Assembly (NCBI GenBank): GCA_016271365.2
Contig: CM057452.1
Span: forward strand, 1,243,997,001 to 1,244,061,000
Origin: Neoceratodus forsteri
Lineage: Eukaryota; Chordata; Ceratodontiformes; Ceratodontidae
Length of the DNA stretch: 64,000 nt
Direction: 5' to 3'
This document shows, one piece after another, positions 22,301-33,139 of the stretch. How positions within the stretch are numbered: the stretch's first letter is position 1; each line of letters opens with the position of its first letter. Both the position numbers and the translations under genes were made by a program. The notes beneath the pieces are model-generated. The model saw only the letters and a list, made by a program, of their open reading frames with translations. It was not told where the DNA came from and ran no database searches.

Positions 22301-23131
22301 AGACTAAAGGAATCGCCAAATATATTAACTTCATTGCAGCTTCCCAAAAAATATTTTTATTTTGGGCTCCAACTTAGGCATATGTTAATCAAGTGGTTCG
22401 GCAAGGGGAGATGGGACCCGCAGTTGTTGCCTCCTTTGCAGCAATTTTTAGAATGTGTCAATCAACTGCATGCCATATCTAAGCTGGTATCACTGTTATA
22501 TGTGACACTAACCCCAGGGGCATCAGGTAAATCCAATTACTGGGCCCGGCATTTCCCACAAGACAACTTCTCATGGGATAAAATATGGGAGGAAACCCAG
22601 TTATATATTACCAATGATCATTTGAGATTAATGCAGTTTTACATATTGCATAATATCTATTACACTCCAGCTAAGTTACATGGAATGGGTAGGACACAGA
22701 GTAAAATGTGCTTTAGGTGCGAGAAAGACCCTGGGACGTTACTTCATATATTACGGGATTGTCCAAAGGTAGCTTCCCTTTGGAGTGCTATTCGGGACAG
22801 GGCAGACCCACTGTTGGGGCTACAGGATGTTTTTTCACCACAGGTGTGTATATTGGGGGACTACACCAGGGTTCCTTTTAAAGAGAGAAGATACTATAGG
22901 GCCATTATCTCCTTGACGGTTAAGCGACTTGTTCTTCGTTACTGGAAGAACCAACATGCAATATCCTACCTTGAGTGGGTTAAGGAGTTGCTATTTAATT
23001 TAAGAATTGAAAAAGCAATTGCCAGTCTACGGGGTAAGCTCCCTTTGTATAAGTCTAGATGGGAGAAGTTCCTCATGCTTTGGTCTCTCCCCTTACCTCC
23101 CCAACAAGTTCAGCCTGGATCGGTAGAATAG
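19320..23131 (+). pseudogene. L1-1 ORF2 (endonuclease-RT), broken; YADD is YADN
   Basis: The endonuclease begins ISWNVKGIRS and has LLQERHF, GTIYCPN and SRVLSDHSSIW (SDH intact). An in-frame TGA at 19740-19742 falls after AGD, in the GDFN-type motif. A run of nine or so G at about 20200 shifts the frame. Further breaks lie near 20390, 20510 and 20730. From 20720 an open 803-codon frame holds the RT: SLDVEKAFDRVDW (catalytic Asp), GTRQGCPLSPLLF, then SVYADN, where the second catalytic Asp is Asn (codon 21422-21424). The C-terminal zinc-knuckle-like CFRCEKD..LLHILRDC is present near 22710-22760. ORF2p would nick DNA and reverse-transcribe L1 RNA, but the Asp-to-Asn change alone would abolish RT activity. 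Confidence 0.92.
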
Positions 23132-23582
23132 GTTAGAGTAGAGAAAGACCTTAGTAAGCCGTCCCATAAGAAACTCATGCTGCTGCATATGGAAGGGATC
23201 TGTGTAGTTAAATTTATTAATCTTATGTGGCACTGACGACATGGTTGTTGTCTCATACAAGAAAGGGCAATAGTTCTGTCAGAGTAGGTAATAGTGGCTC
23301 TAGGGGTGGGAAGAGGGGAGTGGAGGGGAGGGAGGATAGTAGGGAAGGGGAATGTATACCCCACGAATGGATGGCATGAGGAAACTCTGGCTTTAGCTCT
23401 GTGTTTTTTTTTTGTCCGATAAGGAAACTGCAGAATTATAATTGCTTACTAAACTATATTGTGGAGACCTTATGCCACTGTACTAATTTAAGTATTTCTG
23501 TATGGATGTACGCCCATTATCAATGTACTGTATTTGTGATAAGCGAATAACGTTTAGTTAATTTAAAAAAATAAAAAAAAAA

Positions 23583-23590
23583 AGCAACCT
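23583..23590 (+). repeat. Right target-site duplication of L1-1
   Basis: AGCAACCT follows the A-rich tail and equals 17515-17522. Confidence 0.65.
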
Positions 23591-24780
23591 GCACTGGTTC
23601 ACTTACGACCCAAATCTTCTCACTTGATGTCCCCTTTATTTGATGGGGACCTCAAGGCGATGAAGATTGTGGGTCAGAGATTAGAGTGCTGCTGGCGAAA
23701 GACCAGGCTGGAGGTAGACAAACTAGATCTGCATGCACATTATGGTGTGTACCAGGGGGCAGTCAATCCTAAGAAGGCAGAGTTCCTGTCCAGGAAGATT
23801 GCTGCTTTGAGGAACCGACCAACTGTGCTATTTTGGCCTGTGGACAGGCTTCTTCATCCAGCCTGTCTACAGCCAAAAAAAGCTTCTTTAGATGCTTTAT
23901 GCAAAGAGTTTTCTCGGTTCTTCTCAGACAGGATGTCTGTGATCTGGTAAGGGATGCACCAGTGAGCCACACTGTGGCCACCGTGGGCATCCAGAGTTCA
24001 TTCTGCCTTGTTGGGATGAGTTTAGACTGGTGGAGGTGGCTGAGGTCATTGGGGAAGCTTCTAGGCTGAGGCACACATTTTGTGAAATGGACCCGGTGCC
24101 AACACATTTCTTGATGGGATGTGTTGACTCTGTTGGCCTTGCTAGCCCAGTGTTCTTTATCGGAGAGGGTCTTCCCCGAAGTCTTTAAGGAGGAATTGGT
24201 GAGACCCCTTCTGAAGAAACCATCTTTAGACCCAGATGTCAAGGCAAATTACCATCCCATCTCCAATCTTCCATTCTTTAGTAAGATTGCAGAACAGGTT
24301 GTGGTGCTTCAGCTTGAGGAACACCTCGTGGCCTATGATTTAAATGATCCCCTTCAATCTGGGTTTCACATGTGGCATACAGTAGCACTGAAACTGCATT
24401 AGTTCAGGTGCATAATGACTTCCTCAGGGCGAGAGATGGAGGGGATGAGACAATTCTTGTTCTCCTTGATCTCTCCTCAGCATTTGACATGGTGGACCAT
24501 CGTGTGTTGCTCAACCTCCTGAGGGAATTCTGCAGACTTGCTGGCACTGTTATCTGCTGGTTTGAGTCTTTTCTCACCAACAGGAGCCAAAGGGTAGTAA
24601 TGGGGAATTTCTCCACCTCCCCTAGCCTCTTGTCATGCGGAGTACCCCAGGGATCAGTCTTGTCACTGATGTTGTTCACCACATATATGCTGCCCCTGGG
24701 ACAGCTCATTAGGAAGTACAGCTTGGGTTTTCATTTCTATGTTGATGATACCCAGCTGTATCTTTCCTTTGCCCCAGGGC
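23591..24780 (+). mobile_element. L2/Rex1-like LINE, EN-RT linker and RT N-terminal half
   Basis: Frame pieces give LHWFTY, then LKAMKIVGQRLE-CWRKTRLEVDKL, the linker typical of this clade (23624-23950). RVFPEVFKEELVRPLLKKPSLD and NYHPISNLPFFSKIAEQVV follow at 24121-24402. At 24372-24785 come STETALVQVHNDFL, VLLDLSSAFDMVDH (catalytic Asp), SCGVPQGSVLS and FHFYVDDTQLYLSF (the usual YADD reads YVDD). There are at least three frameshifts. The 5' side is interrupted by L1-1. The 3' side stops at about 24780, where L1-2 begins. It is older than both L1s. Confidence 0.85.
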
Positions 24781-24784
24781 TTTA

Positions 24785-25396
24785 ACAAAAGTAGTTTATG
24801 ATTTACAACTGTTAAAACTGACATTAGAGACTTTTCATTGTTGATTGGGCAATGCCAAAATGAGGATCAGCTCAGTCGAAGATTTTCAGGTTCAGGAGGA
24901 GAGTGAAGTACAAGAATTACAGAACAGGCTTGTTAAAATGGAGCTCAAGGTCAACGATTTGGAGGCCAGGAGTCTGCACAATAATTTAGTTCATGTGGGC
25001 ATTTCAGAGTTACCAGAGGGCCCCGACATGCTAGCCTTCATTCAATCTTTGCTTCTGGATATTGCTGGACCCTCTGCCTCAGGAGAAAAGTATTACATTG
25101 AACAGGTTCACTGATCTTTGCAACCCCAGCCCCCGACTGAAGGAAAACCAAGGGCTATTATCCTACACTACTTGAACTACTGGAGTAAAGTCTGGATTCC
25201 GCAGAAGGCGCGGGCTAATAGACCCTTGTTGTGGAAGGGTAAGCCTTTTTTCATTTACCGTAATACCACCACTCTTGCCAGGGAGTGTCAATCAGCTTAT
25301 AAAGACATTAAGCAAGCCCTAAACCAAGCTGATATTAAATTTAATATGCGATATCCTGCTCGTATATTTTTGCAGATGACGTTTGGCACTATGTAG
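24785..25396 (+). pseudogene. L1-2 ORF1 remnant
   Basis: A frame with one stop (25112-25114) reads through coiled-coil heptads (SEVQELQNRLVKMELKV), then LEARSLHNNLVHVGISELPEG at the RRM start, and a C-terminal domain with LLWKGKPFFIYRN and FNMRYPARIFLQM. The arginine-rich RRNN signature is changed to LHNN. The N-terminus is missing through truncation. Confidence 0.85.
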
Positions 25397-26645
25397 TACT
25401 TTTCAGCAGATCAGGCTACGGCTGAGCTCTTTAAGCATTACCCGCAACTGTTCCCGACCTCGGAGTGGCAGAACAACATTTCAGTGGGATGCTCCGTCTG
25501 CTTGTGGAAGAAGATGCCAACAGCTCTTAATCTTTCGTGTGTTCAGTTGGCTGTGATGTAGTTTGGATTACAGCCAGTTCTCATTATACTTGTTTTTGTT
25601 TGAGACTGTCTAACAGTGCTGGAAGATCTTTCTAGTTCAGCTAACTGGATGTATGGCTTTAGTTTATGGCTACTGCATCCTTTGGTGATGAAGATGTTCA
25701 TCAGTTATGTGACCTGACACATCTAAGTCTGGATGTTTGCCCATCCTTGGTTTGTTTTTGGATTGTGGTTTATCTTCAGGACACAGGATAGATTGCCTGC
25801 TATTGGGCTATGGTCTGTCTGATTTGTGAACCTTATTTCCCTCTGGGAACCTTAGATTATTCTAAGCCTCAATGGTCAGACCCTTTTTTTTTGTTCCTAA
25901 TGACTTTCTGTTAAGTTTCTGTACACTGGGGCTACTTTGATGAGGGATCATGGATGTGGCTTATTTTGGACCACAGGACGTGGATTATAGTTCTGGATAT
26001 TTGGACCTAATCCCTTGCTGGAGCTTTGACTATCTTTTGTGGACCCATGCTTTAGTTTTCCCATCTTTAAATGGTTTTCAAGGACTTGGATGTAACCAGC
26101 ATTGAGCATCGGGTATCACAGAAGCAACCTTTTGATGGTTGTAGGGTGAGATAATTCATTTTATTTTTCCTTCCAGCCTCTCCTCCCTCTTCTACTCCCC
26201 TTCCCCCCTTTTACAGTCCCCCTTTCCTTTTTTTTCAAGTTTCGAATTGCTGCTTTCTGTCCTTGTACTGCTTCTGCATGTCAGCCAGGACATGGCTGCT
26301 GGAGAACAGGCCCTTGTCCTGAACCACCACAGCCCTTTCTCAGATAGGTGGCCTTGGGTCACCACTTGGGGTCTTTCCCTGACCCCTCCCCTTGTTGAGT
26401 GGGGTAAACTGGGGATGCTGTTTAACCTGTCTAGTAGTGTTATAAGATTGTTGTTATTGATTGTTTTCTTTTACTTATGCAGAGGGTTTGCAATCTACAT
26501 ACATTCAGGGTGGTGTTGTATTATTGGACATCTTGGGGGGTTTGCAAGTGAGTTGATTTTACTGAATGTAGGAGTGAGTGACTTCTTGCCTTCTCTCTTG
26601 TGTGTAAGCTGGCTATATTCTGGTTCATTTTTGTTAGGTTCTTCA
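25397..26645 (+). other. L1-2 inter-ORF spacer
   Basis: This region separates ORF1 and ORF2 of L1-2. It contains a Leu-rich 138-codon frame (26247-26663) that overlaps the beginning of ORF2 and has no domain. The length is unusual for an L1 spacer and may include a hidden insertion. Confidence 0.5.
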
Positions 26646-28786
26646 TGGCTGTTTCACATCTGAAGTGTTTGACCTGGAACATTAAAAGGGGCGCATCTCT
26701 GTTTAAGCACACTCAAACCTTACACATCTTGCTATATTTAAACCTGACATAGTGATGCTTCGGGAGACACATATTTTAACTAAGGATGCACACTTTTTTT
26801 AGATGTTTATGGGTTGGCCAATCTTTCGGTGCTGGTATGAGTACCTGTAGAGCTGGAGTCCTGATTTTAGTACAAAAACATTTGCCCTTTCAGGTACTTA
26901 AGGACCATGAGGACCCAGAAGGTCATTTTCTTTTTTGGCATGCAGTGGTGGGGACCTAGGAAATGTTATTAAGATGTATTTATGGTCCTAACATAGATAG
27001 ATACTCCTGCTTTCTTTATTCACTTGGGAAATATTATCACAACATTTGCCTCTCTTCCTAAAATTATTATGGGGGAATTCGAATTTAACTATAGATGATA
27101 CATTAGATAAGTCTGGATCTATTTGAATTGGGGTCTTTCTCCAGCTCAGAGGTCCTTGAGAGAACTCCTCAACCTGTGTGGTTTAGTGGATATTTGAAGA
27201 ACACTTCATCCTGTAGAAAGGGATTATACTTTTCATTCCTCTGTTCATTATACTTGTTATAGGATAGACTATGTATTACTTAGCCTGTCGTTTATATCTG
27301 GTATTAGTTTTTGTTAAGTCCTTAGCAGAGTACTTTCAGATCACAATCCAGGTTCTCTTTCCCTCTGTTTAGCTCCATCCATGGAAGGGGACAAATGTTG
27401 GAGATTAAATAATTATTTATTAAAAGATGAATGGTGCCTTACCAAGCTTAAGCAAACTATGTTGGATTATTTTAACATATATTGTTCCCCTTCTCAACCT
27501 TTGGATACTTGTTGGAGTGTAGATGTGTTATTATGGGAGAGCTAATATGACTAGCCACCGTACGGAAAAAATGGAGGGAAATGCAGACTCAAGAGCTTCT
27601 ACATTCTATCTATCAGTTGAAGAAAAACTTTCCCTCCTCATATCCTGAGCAGGACTGGATTCACCATAATCAAGAATGGGCTAAGTATGCTGAACTAAAT
27701 AGAGAGCAGGCTGAGCAAGCTCTTTTCAGGGCTATGATCAATTTTGAAATGTATGGAGAAAAAGCCAGCAAGCTTCTGGCAATGAAACTTAAACAACAAG
27801 AAATGGCCCGCTGATTACAGATATCCGACCTAGCTCAGAGGATGCTGTTTTAACCTCTCCTAGAGACACTGCAAAAGAATTTAAGTGTTACTATTAACAT
27901 TTGTATAATGAAGACCCTTCTAGCTCACCTGCTGACATGGTAAGTTTGGAGTATCTCCGGTGAGCTAACCTACCACAAGTGGACCCCAATATGTCTCAAT
28001 GCCTGGCTGCCCCCATTTTGGTTTCAGAAGTAGAGTGGGCTGTATCAGCTCTTACTCCCAGTAAGTCTCCATGCCCTGGCAAATTTTATCCTAATTTTTA
28101 AATTGCACTTAAGTTGGAGTTGGCAGCCCTATTTAGCTGATTTCTTTAATTATTGTTTTCAGGCTAATGTCTTTCCCCCAGATTTTTTAGATGCTCATAT
28201 AGATCTCATCCCTAAACCTGGAAAAGGTCATACAGATGTGGGTAATTATCGGCCAATTTCTCTTTTGAATGTAGACACAAATTCTTTCTTATATTTTGAC
28301 TTTTAGACTTGTGGCCTTTTGGCAAACTTTAATTGGCAAAGAGCAGACAGGCTTCGTGCAGGGCCATTTGGGCTCTGATCATATGAGGAAGCGCCTCCAT
28401 TCACTCTCAGTGTCCTGGGAGTCTGACACTCCTTTGGTGTTGGTCTCCTTGGATGCCAAGAAAGCATTTGATAAATTTCATGGCCTTACTTATCTCATAC
28501 ACTGGAGGTGTTTGGTTTTCTGGCAGATTTTATAAAATGGAATAGGCTACTTTATTCTACCCCTAGGGCACACATTTGGTGTAATGAAGTCCAACCCCTT
28601 CTTTTTATGCAGAGGCGCACATCAAGGTTGCCTTCTTTCCCCTTATCTGTTTAATTTTTATTTAGAACTCTTCACTAGAAGCATTATGCAAAACCCTCAG
28701 ATCACCAGAATCTCGACTGGCACCTATTCCTTCAATCCTTCTACTTAAGCGGATGACATTTTACTGCATCTGACTCATCCAGCTAC
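26646..28786 (+). pseudogene. L1-2 ORF2 remnant, EN to RT active site
   Basis: It begins SHLKCLTWNIKRG (EN start, corresponding to SWNVKGIRS). Linker similarity appears at 27581-27814 (GEKASKLLAMKLKQQE) and RT motifs at 28103-28306 (IDLIPKPGKGHTDVGNYRPISLLNVD). GFVQGHLGSDHMRK and VLVSLDAKKAFDKF follow at 28296-28535. At 28750-28786 an ADDILLHLTHPAT reading reaches the second catalytic motif, where the insertion at 28787 occurs. Frames change at least six times. Confidence 0.85.
28779..28786 (+). repeat. Left target-site duplication of hAT-like element
   Basis: CCAGCTAC here matches CCTGCTAC at 31070-31077 with one mismatch. Eight bases is the hAT-type target duplication length, and the L1 reading continues across it. 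Confidence 0.55.
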
Positions 28787-29189
28787 TAGTGGTGGGCGAA
28801 TTGGCCGAAATTCTCTCCGTGAAGTGATTTGCGGAGTAACATGGAATCCGAGAAGTGATCCGTAACGTGAAGCGGAGTACTTTGTGTTATAATGGGGACG
28901 GCGAAGTCCATTGGAAGCAATGAATTTGCGTTATTCCGCCTTCCCCAAAACCACTTCTTCATCAATTTTAAGGTGAAGTCCATTGAAATCAATGTACTTC
29001 GATCACTTCACCTAGTTCTTGAGCTCCAAAGGTGAATTTTGTAGTGCTTTATGGGATTGCAGGTCACATGGGCTCTAGTTTGTTCTATACAGCCTCAGTT
29101 CTGTGTAGTGTGTGTGTAGTAGAAGATGGAGACAGTTTCCTCGCAGAGCTCTGTGATTAAAATCCACTAAAACTGTAAAAAGAATATTT

Positions 29190-29790
29190 GGCCAGCCCGG
29201 TGGTGATGAGAGTTGAGGTGCTGGATGCCACACCTCGCACCATAACGGCGACCCAGGTTCGGGAACAAGCCTGGGTCGTTGGGGGCCAGCAGGGGAGGAG
29301 AAGGATCAAGCATCCATAGGACTTCTTTCCTTCTCCAGGGAAGGGACAGGAAGCCTCAGTGGCCTAGTGGCCTCTAGCAGTGGCTGGGGGCAATGGCAGG
29401 CCATGGGCAGACTGGGGGACATGCTGTGGCAGATGCCAGGAAGGGGCGCATGCAGTAGCGTGCACGCTCCTGTCCCTTGGCATCATTGCATGCTACAGAC
29501 ATACAAGGGGGAGAAAACAGAAAAATATGGGCACCAGTCATGGCTGCTTGATGGCCATCTCTTCAGGGGACTTGCTTGGCACCAAGGGTTCGCAGCTCTA
29601 CTGGATCCGGTCCTGGTGTGAGAGTGTGAAGGGAGCTCTCCACCTCCCTGCTGCAGGGGGCAAGCTGCGGGCCCAAATATGGAGCTGGGGGTCCTTGGAA
29701 TGGTGGCCGGAAACCTTAGGAGGACTCCTGGAAGTGTGAGGTAAGCAGACTAGTGGCCGGGGTATAAAAAGTACCAAAAACAAAAAAGCA
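29190..29790 (+). mobile_element. GC-rich tRNA-SINE, older copy
   Basis: CGACCCAGGTTCGGGAACAA (B-box region), GGGGAGGAGAAGGATC and CTTTCCTTCTCCAGGGAAGG correspond to the SINE at 50378-50909. GGCATCATTGCATG and a 3' end GGGGTATAAAAAGTACCAAAAA also correspond. The copy is clearly more diverged, notably at CpG positions. Target duplication is not evident. Confidence 0.7.
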
Positions 29791-30470
29791 TTTTTGAGCT
29801 ATTTTTTTGCTCACAATTTACTACATTGAGTATAGGAAACCCTCCTGTGCTCATATTATTGAGTGTTTATTGTTTGTGTGTGGATTTTGAATGTTAATTT
29901 AGAACAGTCAGTCTGTGTACTGTGAAGTGTGCTTTGGGGGAGGGACGTATCTGTGGTGTAGGTAGATTAACAGTGAGAAAAAGGCAGTCTTTCTGTTTTG
30001 GTTATATTTTTCTTGTATAATTGTGTTAATGTACGCACAGTAATATTTTCAGTAATTCTTGAAATTTTTTTTCCGATTGTTGTGGTGCAGCAGTGTATAA
30101 TTTCAGTTTGTTTAAAACATTTGCTTATATTACTAAAGGTTTTCCATTTGCTACGCATTACTTGTAGTGTGTGTGAGTGTGTGTGCGATGCATGCCATTA
30201 AATCAGACACCTTTTATTGTGACACAGAGTAACTGCAGCAGTGTGAACCTGCTATCCACCACATTTGCATGAATTTTTTATACTGCTTTGTGGTATCTTT
30301 ACTGGTAGTGGATTGTTACTGCTATACACTACCCCCCACCGGCAAAAGGTATTCTTTTCCAGATTTGGATTTGTGACTTATGAGCACTGGTTAGGTGTTG
30401 TTGTGCCTTTGCATCTGCATCTCTTGAGTGTGCAGCACAATCTTAACTTGTCTGTGCATTTGTAGTACAC

Positions 30471-30923
30471 CATTAATTCTGGAGACTTTGCATTTCTTGT
30501 TATGCTCTCATTTCACTTTGTCAGCACTGGGGAATTTTCTGGACACAAGACAGTAGTATTTTGGGGATGCACATTAATTCTGGTGGCTGTGTGTGACCAC
30601 TGTGCACATGACTGAGTATGCCATTAATTCTTGGAGACTTTGCATTTTTTATGCTCTCATTTCACTTCGTCAGCACTGAGGAATTTTCTGGACACAAGAC
30701 AGAAGCATTTTGTGGATGCACATTAATTCTGGTGACTGTGTGTGACTACTGCATGCATGACATCTGAGTGAGCTATTAATTTTGGGAGACTTTGCATTTC
30801 TTGAGCTCTCATTACACTTCGTCAGCACTGGGGAGTTTCCTGGACACAAGACATGAGCATTTTGGGGATGTACATTAATTTTGGTGACTGTGTGTGTGTG
30901 TGTGTGTGAACAGCTGCCAAGTA
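30471..30923 (+). repeat. 151-bp tandem repeat, three units
   Basis: Units start at about 30471, 30622 and 30773 with ATTAATTCTGGAGACTTTGC. Each contains TTTCACTTCGTCAGCACTG and CTGGACACAAGACA. Units are about 85-90 percent alike, and the array ends in a (TG)n run near 30890-30908. Confidence 0.85.
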
Positions 30924-31069
30924 TTGTTTTCACTTCACCTTACTTTGTGTTAAGGTGGAATGACAATACAAAGTAATAATTACTAGGTGAAGTGCGTAGC
31001 AGAGTGACAACGCAAAGTGCCCACTTTGCAGGCACTTTGCCAGTGGAATTTAAATTCACTGCATCTCAC

Positions 31070-31077
31070 CCTGCTAC
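31070..31077 (+). repeat. Right target-site duplication of hAT-like element
   Basis: CCTGCTAC, one mismatch from 28779-28786. Confidence 0.55.
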
Positions 31078-32600
31078 TTCACTCCCTGCAGCTTTCCATG
31101 CCCTTAAAGAATTTGGATAGATATCGGGCTATAAGTTCAATTAATTAATATGGTCATTATGCCCCTTAAAACTAAAACTCAGAAGCAAGATCTACCACTA
31201 GAGGTTCAGAATTGTTGGCCTGCCTTAAACCTTACATATGTGGGTATTGAGCTAGCTTTGGGTTCTGAAGCTTTGATTAATGATACTTTATCTGCATTTA
31301 TACACACCCTTTTAGCTGACCTTTCTAGTTGGCAAACTCTCTCCTTATCCATATGGGACAGAATATCACTTATCCACATGAATGTCTTGCCACAACTTCT
31401 TTACCCCCTTAACAAGATTGGTGCCCCCCTGCCTCAATCTTGGCTTATATGTTTGCACGGGTTAATCTCATCTTTCTTGTGGAAAGGCAAAACACCTTGC
31501 ATGGCTTTCTCCAAGTTAACATTGGCAAAGAGTCATGGGGAACTTCAGTTACTGAACTTCTTTTGACACCATCTGGTATCCTAAGCTAGTATGTTTTTGG
31601 CCTGGTGTTTGCCAGGTACAGGAAGAGAGCCTGATATCCCTGTACTTTTCTGGAAAGATATTGAAGTATACTTATGTAAGGTTATTGGTATTGTCCCAAA
31701 TGGTTTACCCCATTTATCTTGGGCGAATTTTCCCCTCCCTCGTTCATGCTCTATAGGTTGGTCATTGCGAATTAAAATGCATCTCTGCAGAGTTCTGAAA
31801 TATGCCCCTCAGAAGGACCCCCATCAACCTTTGCACCTTAACCCCAATTTCAAGATAGCCAATAAACCCATTCCCATATATTTTCTACCTTTAGCCAATT
31901 TAGATCATCTCTTTTGTTTGTTACAGGGGGATCAATGATCCCTTTTGAACAATTTCACTCTGATAACACATTGGCCTCCTCAGCAGTATTTTCCTTTTTA
32001 TGCATTCAGTTCAACATTGTCTCGGCCCTCGTCCTTGGCAATTTTCAGAAGGAATTATCCATCGTGAGTTAGCTGCCTTAGTTAGTAGATCCCTGTTATA
32101 TAAATCTCTGCGAGATGTGGTAGGTAATTTAATGCACATAAAAAGTGCCTATTGGGAGGGAGAATTTCTCACCAGTTCAGATTTTTTGAATCATCAGTTC
32201 CTTTGGAATCTATTTCTCACTGTCTTAAACTGGATAAAGCATGCCTTATGCAATACAGAATTTTACATAATGCTTATTATACCCTCACAGGTTATGTAAG
32301 CTCAGCTGAATATCTAGTCCTCTCTGTAGGAAGTGTAACCTACAGACAGGTACACTCCGTCATCTTTTATGTGACTGTCCATTGATTTATAATTTTTGGA
32401 TGCAAATTCAGTCTCATGCAGATCCACTCTTGGTCCCACAGGAGGCGTTTACCCCAGAGATCTGTCTCTTAGGCCTAGGCATTGAGCAACTATTGGGACC
32501 TCAAAAATACCTTATAACCCTCATTATAACTGTATCAAAGTTGATTAACTTAAGAGATTGGGTAGATGATGTGGGCTCATGCTCCCATATACACAGACCA
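31078..32600 (+). pseudogene. L1-2 ORF2 remnant, RT thumb to C-terminus
   Basis: It resumes with EFG.ISGYKFN, then VIMPLKT (31150), NLTYVGIELA, MNVLPQLLYPLNKIGAPLP and SSFLWKGKTPCMAFSKLTLAK (to 31566). Further fragments at 31591-31938, 32000-32299 and 32152-32385 follow the same order as the L1-1 C-terminus. The last alignable piece, SKLINLRDW at about 32550, corresponds to KRLVLRYW in L1-1. The final ~70 residues and the 3' UTR are not recognisable. Confidence 0.8.
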
Positions 32601-32709
32601 TTAGGCTAAAAATGGACAATGTGAAGGGAGTGCATGGCCCAGATGGCCCACACTCCCACTAACATATACCAGTTACTAGTTACATTATACTTTGTCAACA
32701 AGAGGGGAA

Positions 32710-33075
32710 ATTCATTGCAAAAAAGCTCCATTAATGCATCAGTTAGGGTTGATAGCACAGCAACAAAAGTTTGGAAATGTGACGTTAAGGTTATACCCCC
32801 CACCCTCCGCACAACAAAAGGCATCAGAGCGTGCATTGGGGTCATCAGGCCTAACTCTCATCCCATTCTCCTATAAGGTACCACCTCAGCTTGTTTACAC
32901 ATGGAATTGGGTGAGAGTTAGGCTGATGACCCCAATGCACACCCCGATGCCTGTTGGTGTGTGGAGGGTGGAGGGTGGGGATGGTAGGGTATAACCCTAA
33001 CATCACATTTCCAAACTTTTGTTGCTGTGCTATCAATCCTAACTGATGCATTAATGGAGTTTTTTTGCAATGAAT
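32710..33075. mobile_element. Long hairpin (foldback) element H1
   Basis: The left arm 32710-32865 and right arm 32908-33075 are inverted copies. ATTCATTGCAAAAAAGCTCC pairs with GGAGTTTTTTTGCAATGAAT, GCACAGCAACAAAAGTTTGG pairs with CCAAACTTTTGTTGCTGTGC, and GGGGTCATCAGGCCTAACTC pairs with GAGTTAGGCTGATGACCCC. The loop is about 42 bp. It abuts the 3'-truncated L1-2 on the left and an AT-dinucleotide run on the right. It has no coding capacity; paired frames on the two strands are only mirror images. Confidence 0.85.
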
Positions 33076-33139
33076 ATATATACATATATATATAAAATTA
33101 AATTTTCAGCATGAGAATATTTTAATCCCCTCCCAAGAA

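Larger units (their letters stand above)
17523..23582 (+). mobile_element. L1-type LINE L1-1, nearly full length (~6.06 kb)
   Basis: Order: 5' region containing GTGATGGCTGCCTAAG (17530-17700), ORF1 (17704-18558), inter-ORF spacer (18559-19319), ORF2 (19320-23131), 3' UTR and an A-rich tail (23566-23582). It is flanked by AGCAACCT on both sides. It interrupts an older L2/Rex1-like element whose RT resumes at 23591. Degradation is moderate: one stop in ORF1 and several frame breaks in the first third of ORF2. Confidence 0.9.
24781..28786 (+). mobile_element. L1-type LINE L1-2, first part (5'-truncated, old)
   Basis: It starts within the ORF1 coiled coil directly after the L2/Rex1-like sequence. 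It carries ORF1, a ~1.25-kb spacer and ORF2 up to the catalytic RT motif. The element continues at 31078 after a 2.28-kb insertion. Many stops and frameshifts make it much older than L1-1 and L1-3. Confidence 0.85.
28787..31069. mobile_element. Non-autonomous hAT-like insertion, 2.28 kb
   Basis: It splits the L1-2 RT exactly between the catalytic motif and the downstream GYK-N motif. Its left end TAGTGGTGGGCGAATT resembles the TAGNGATGGGCGAA ends of some hAT elements. The right end, reversed, reads GAGATGCAGTGAATT, a diverged copy. Both end regions are rich in GTGAAG and CTTCAC motifs (for example 28820-29030 and 30930-30990). No transposase frame is visible. Its interior holds a SINE copy and a 151-bp triplicate. 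Confidence 0.6.

Noticed and set aside
24845..25114. Independent small coiled-coil gene
   Set aside because: Sequence order and the LEARS-HNNL motif identify it as L1 ORF1 continuing in frame past a stop.
26247..26663. 138-codon Leu-rich frame with hydrophobic segments
   Set aside because: It lies in the L1-2 inter-ORF spacer and overlaps the ORF2 start in another frame. Hydrophobicity comes from T-rich sequence.
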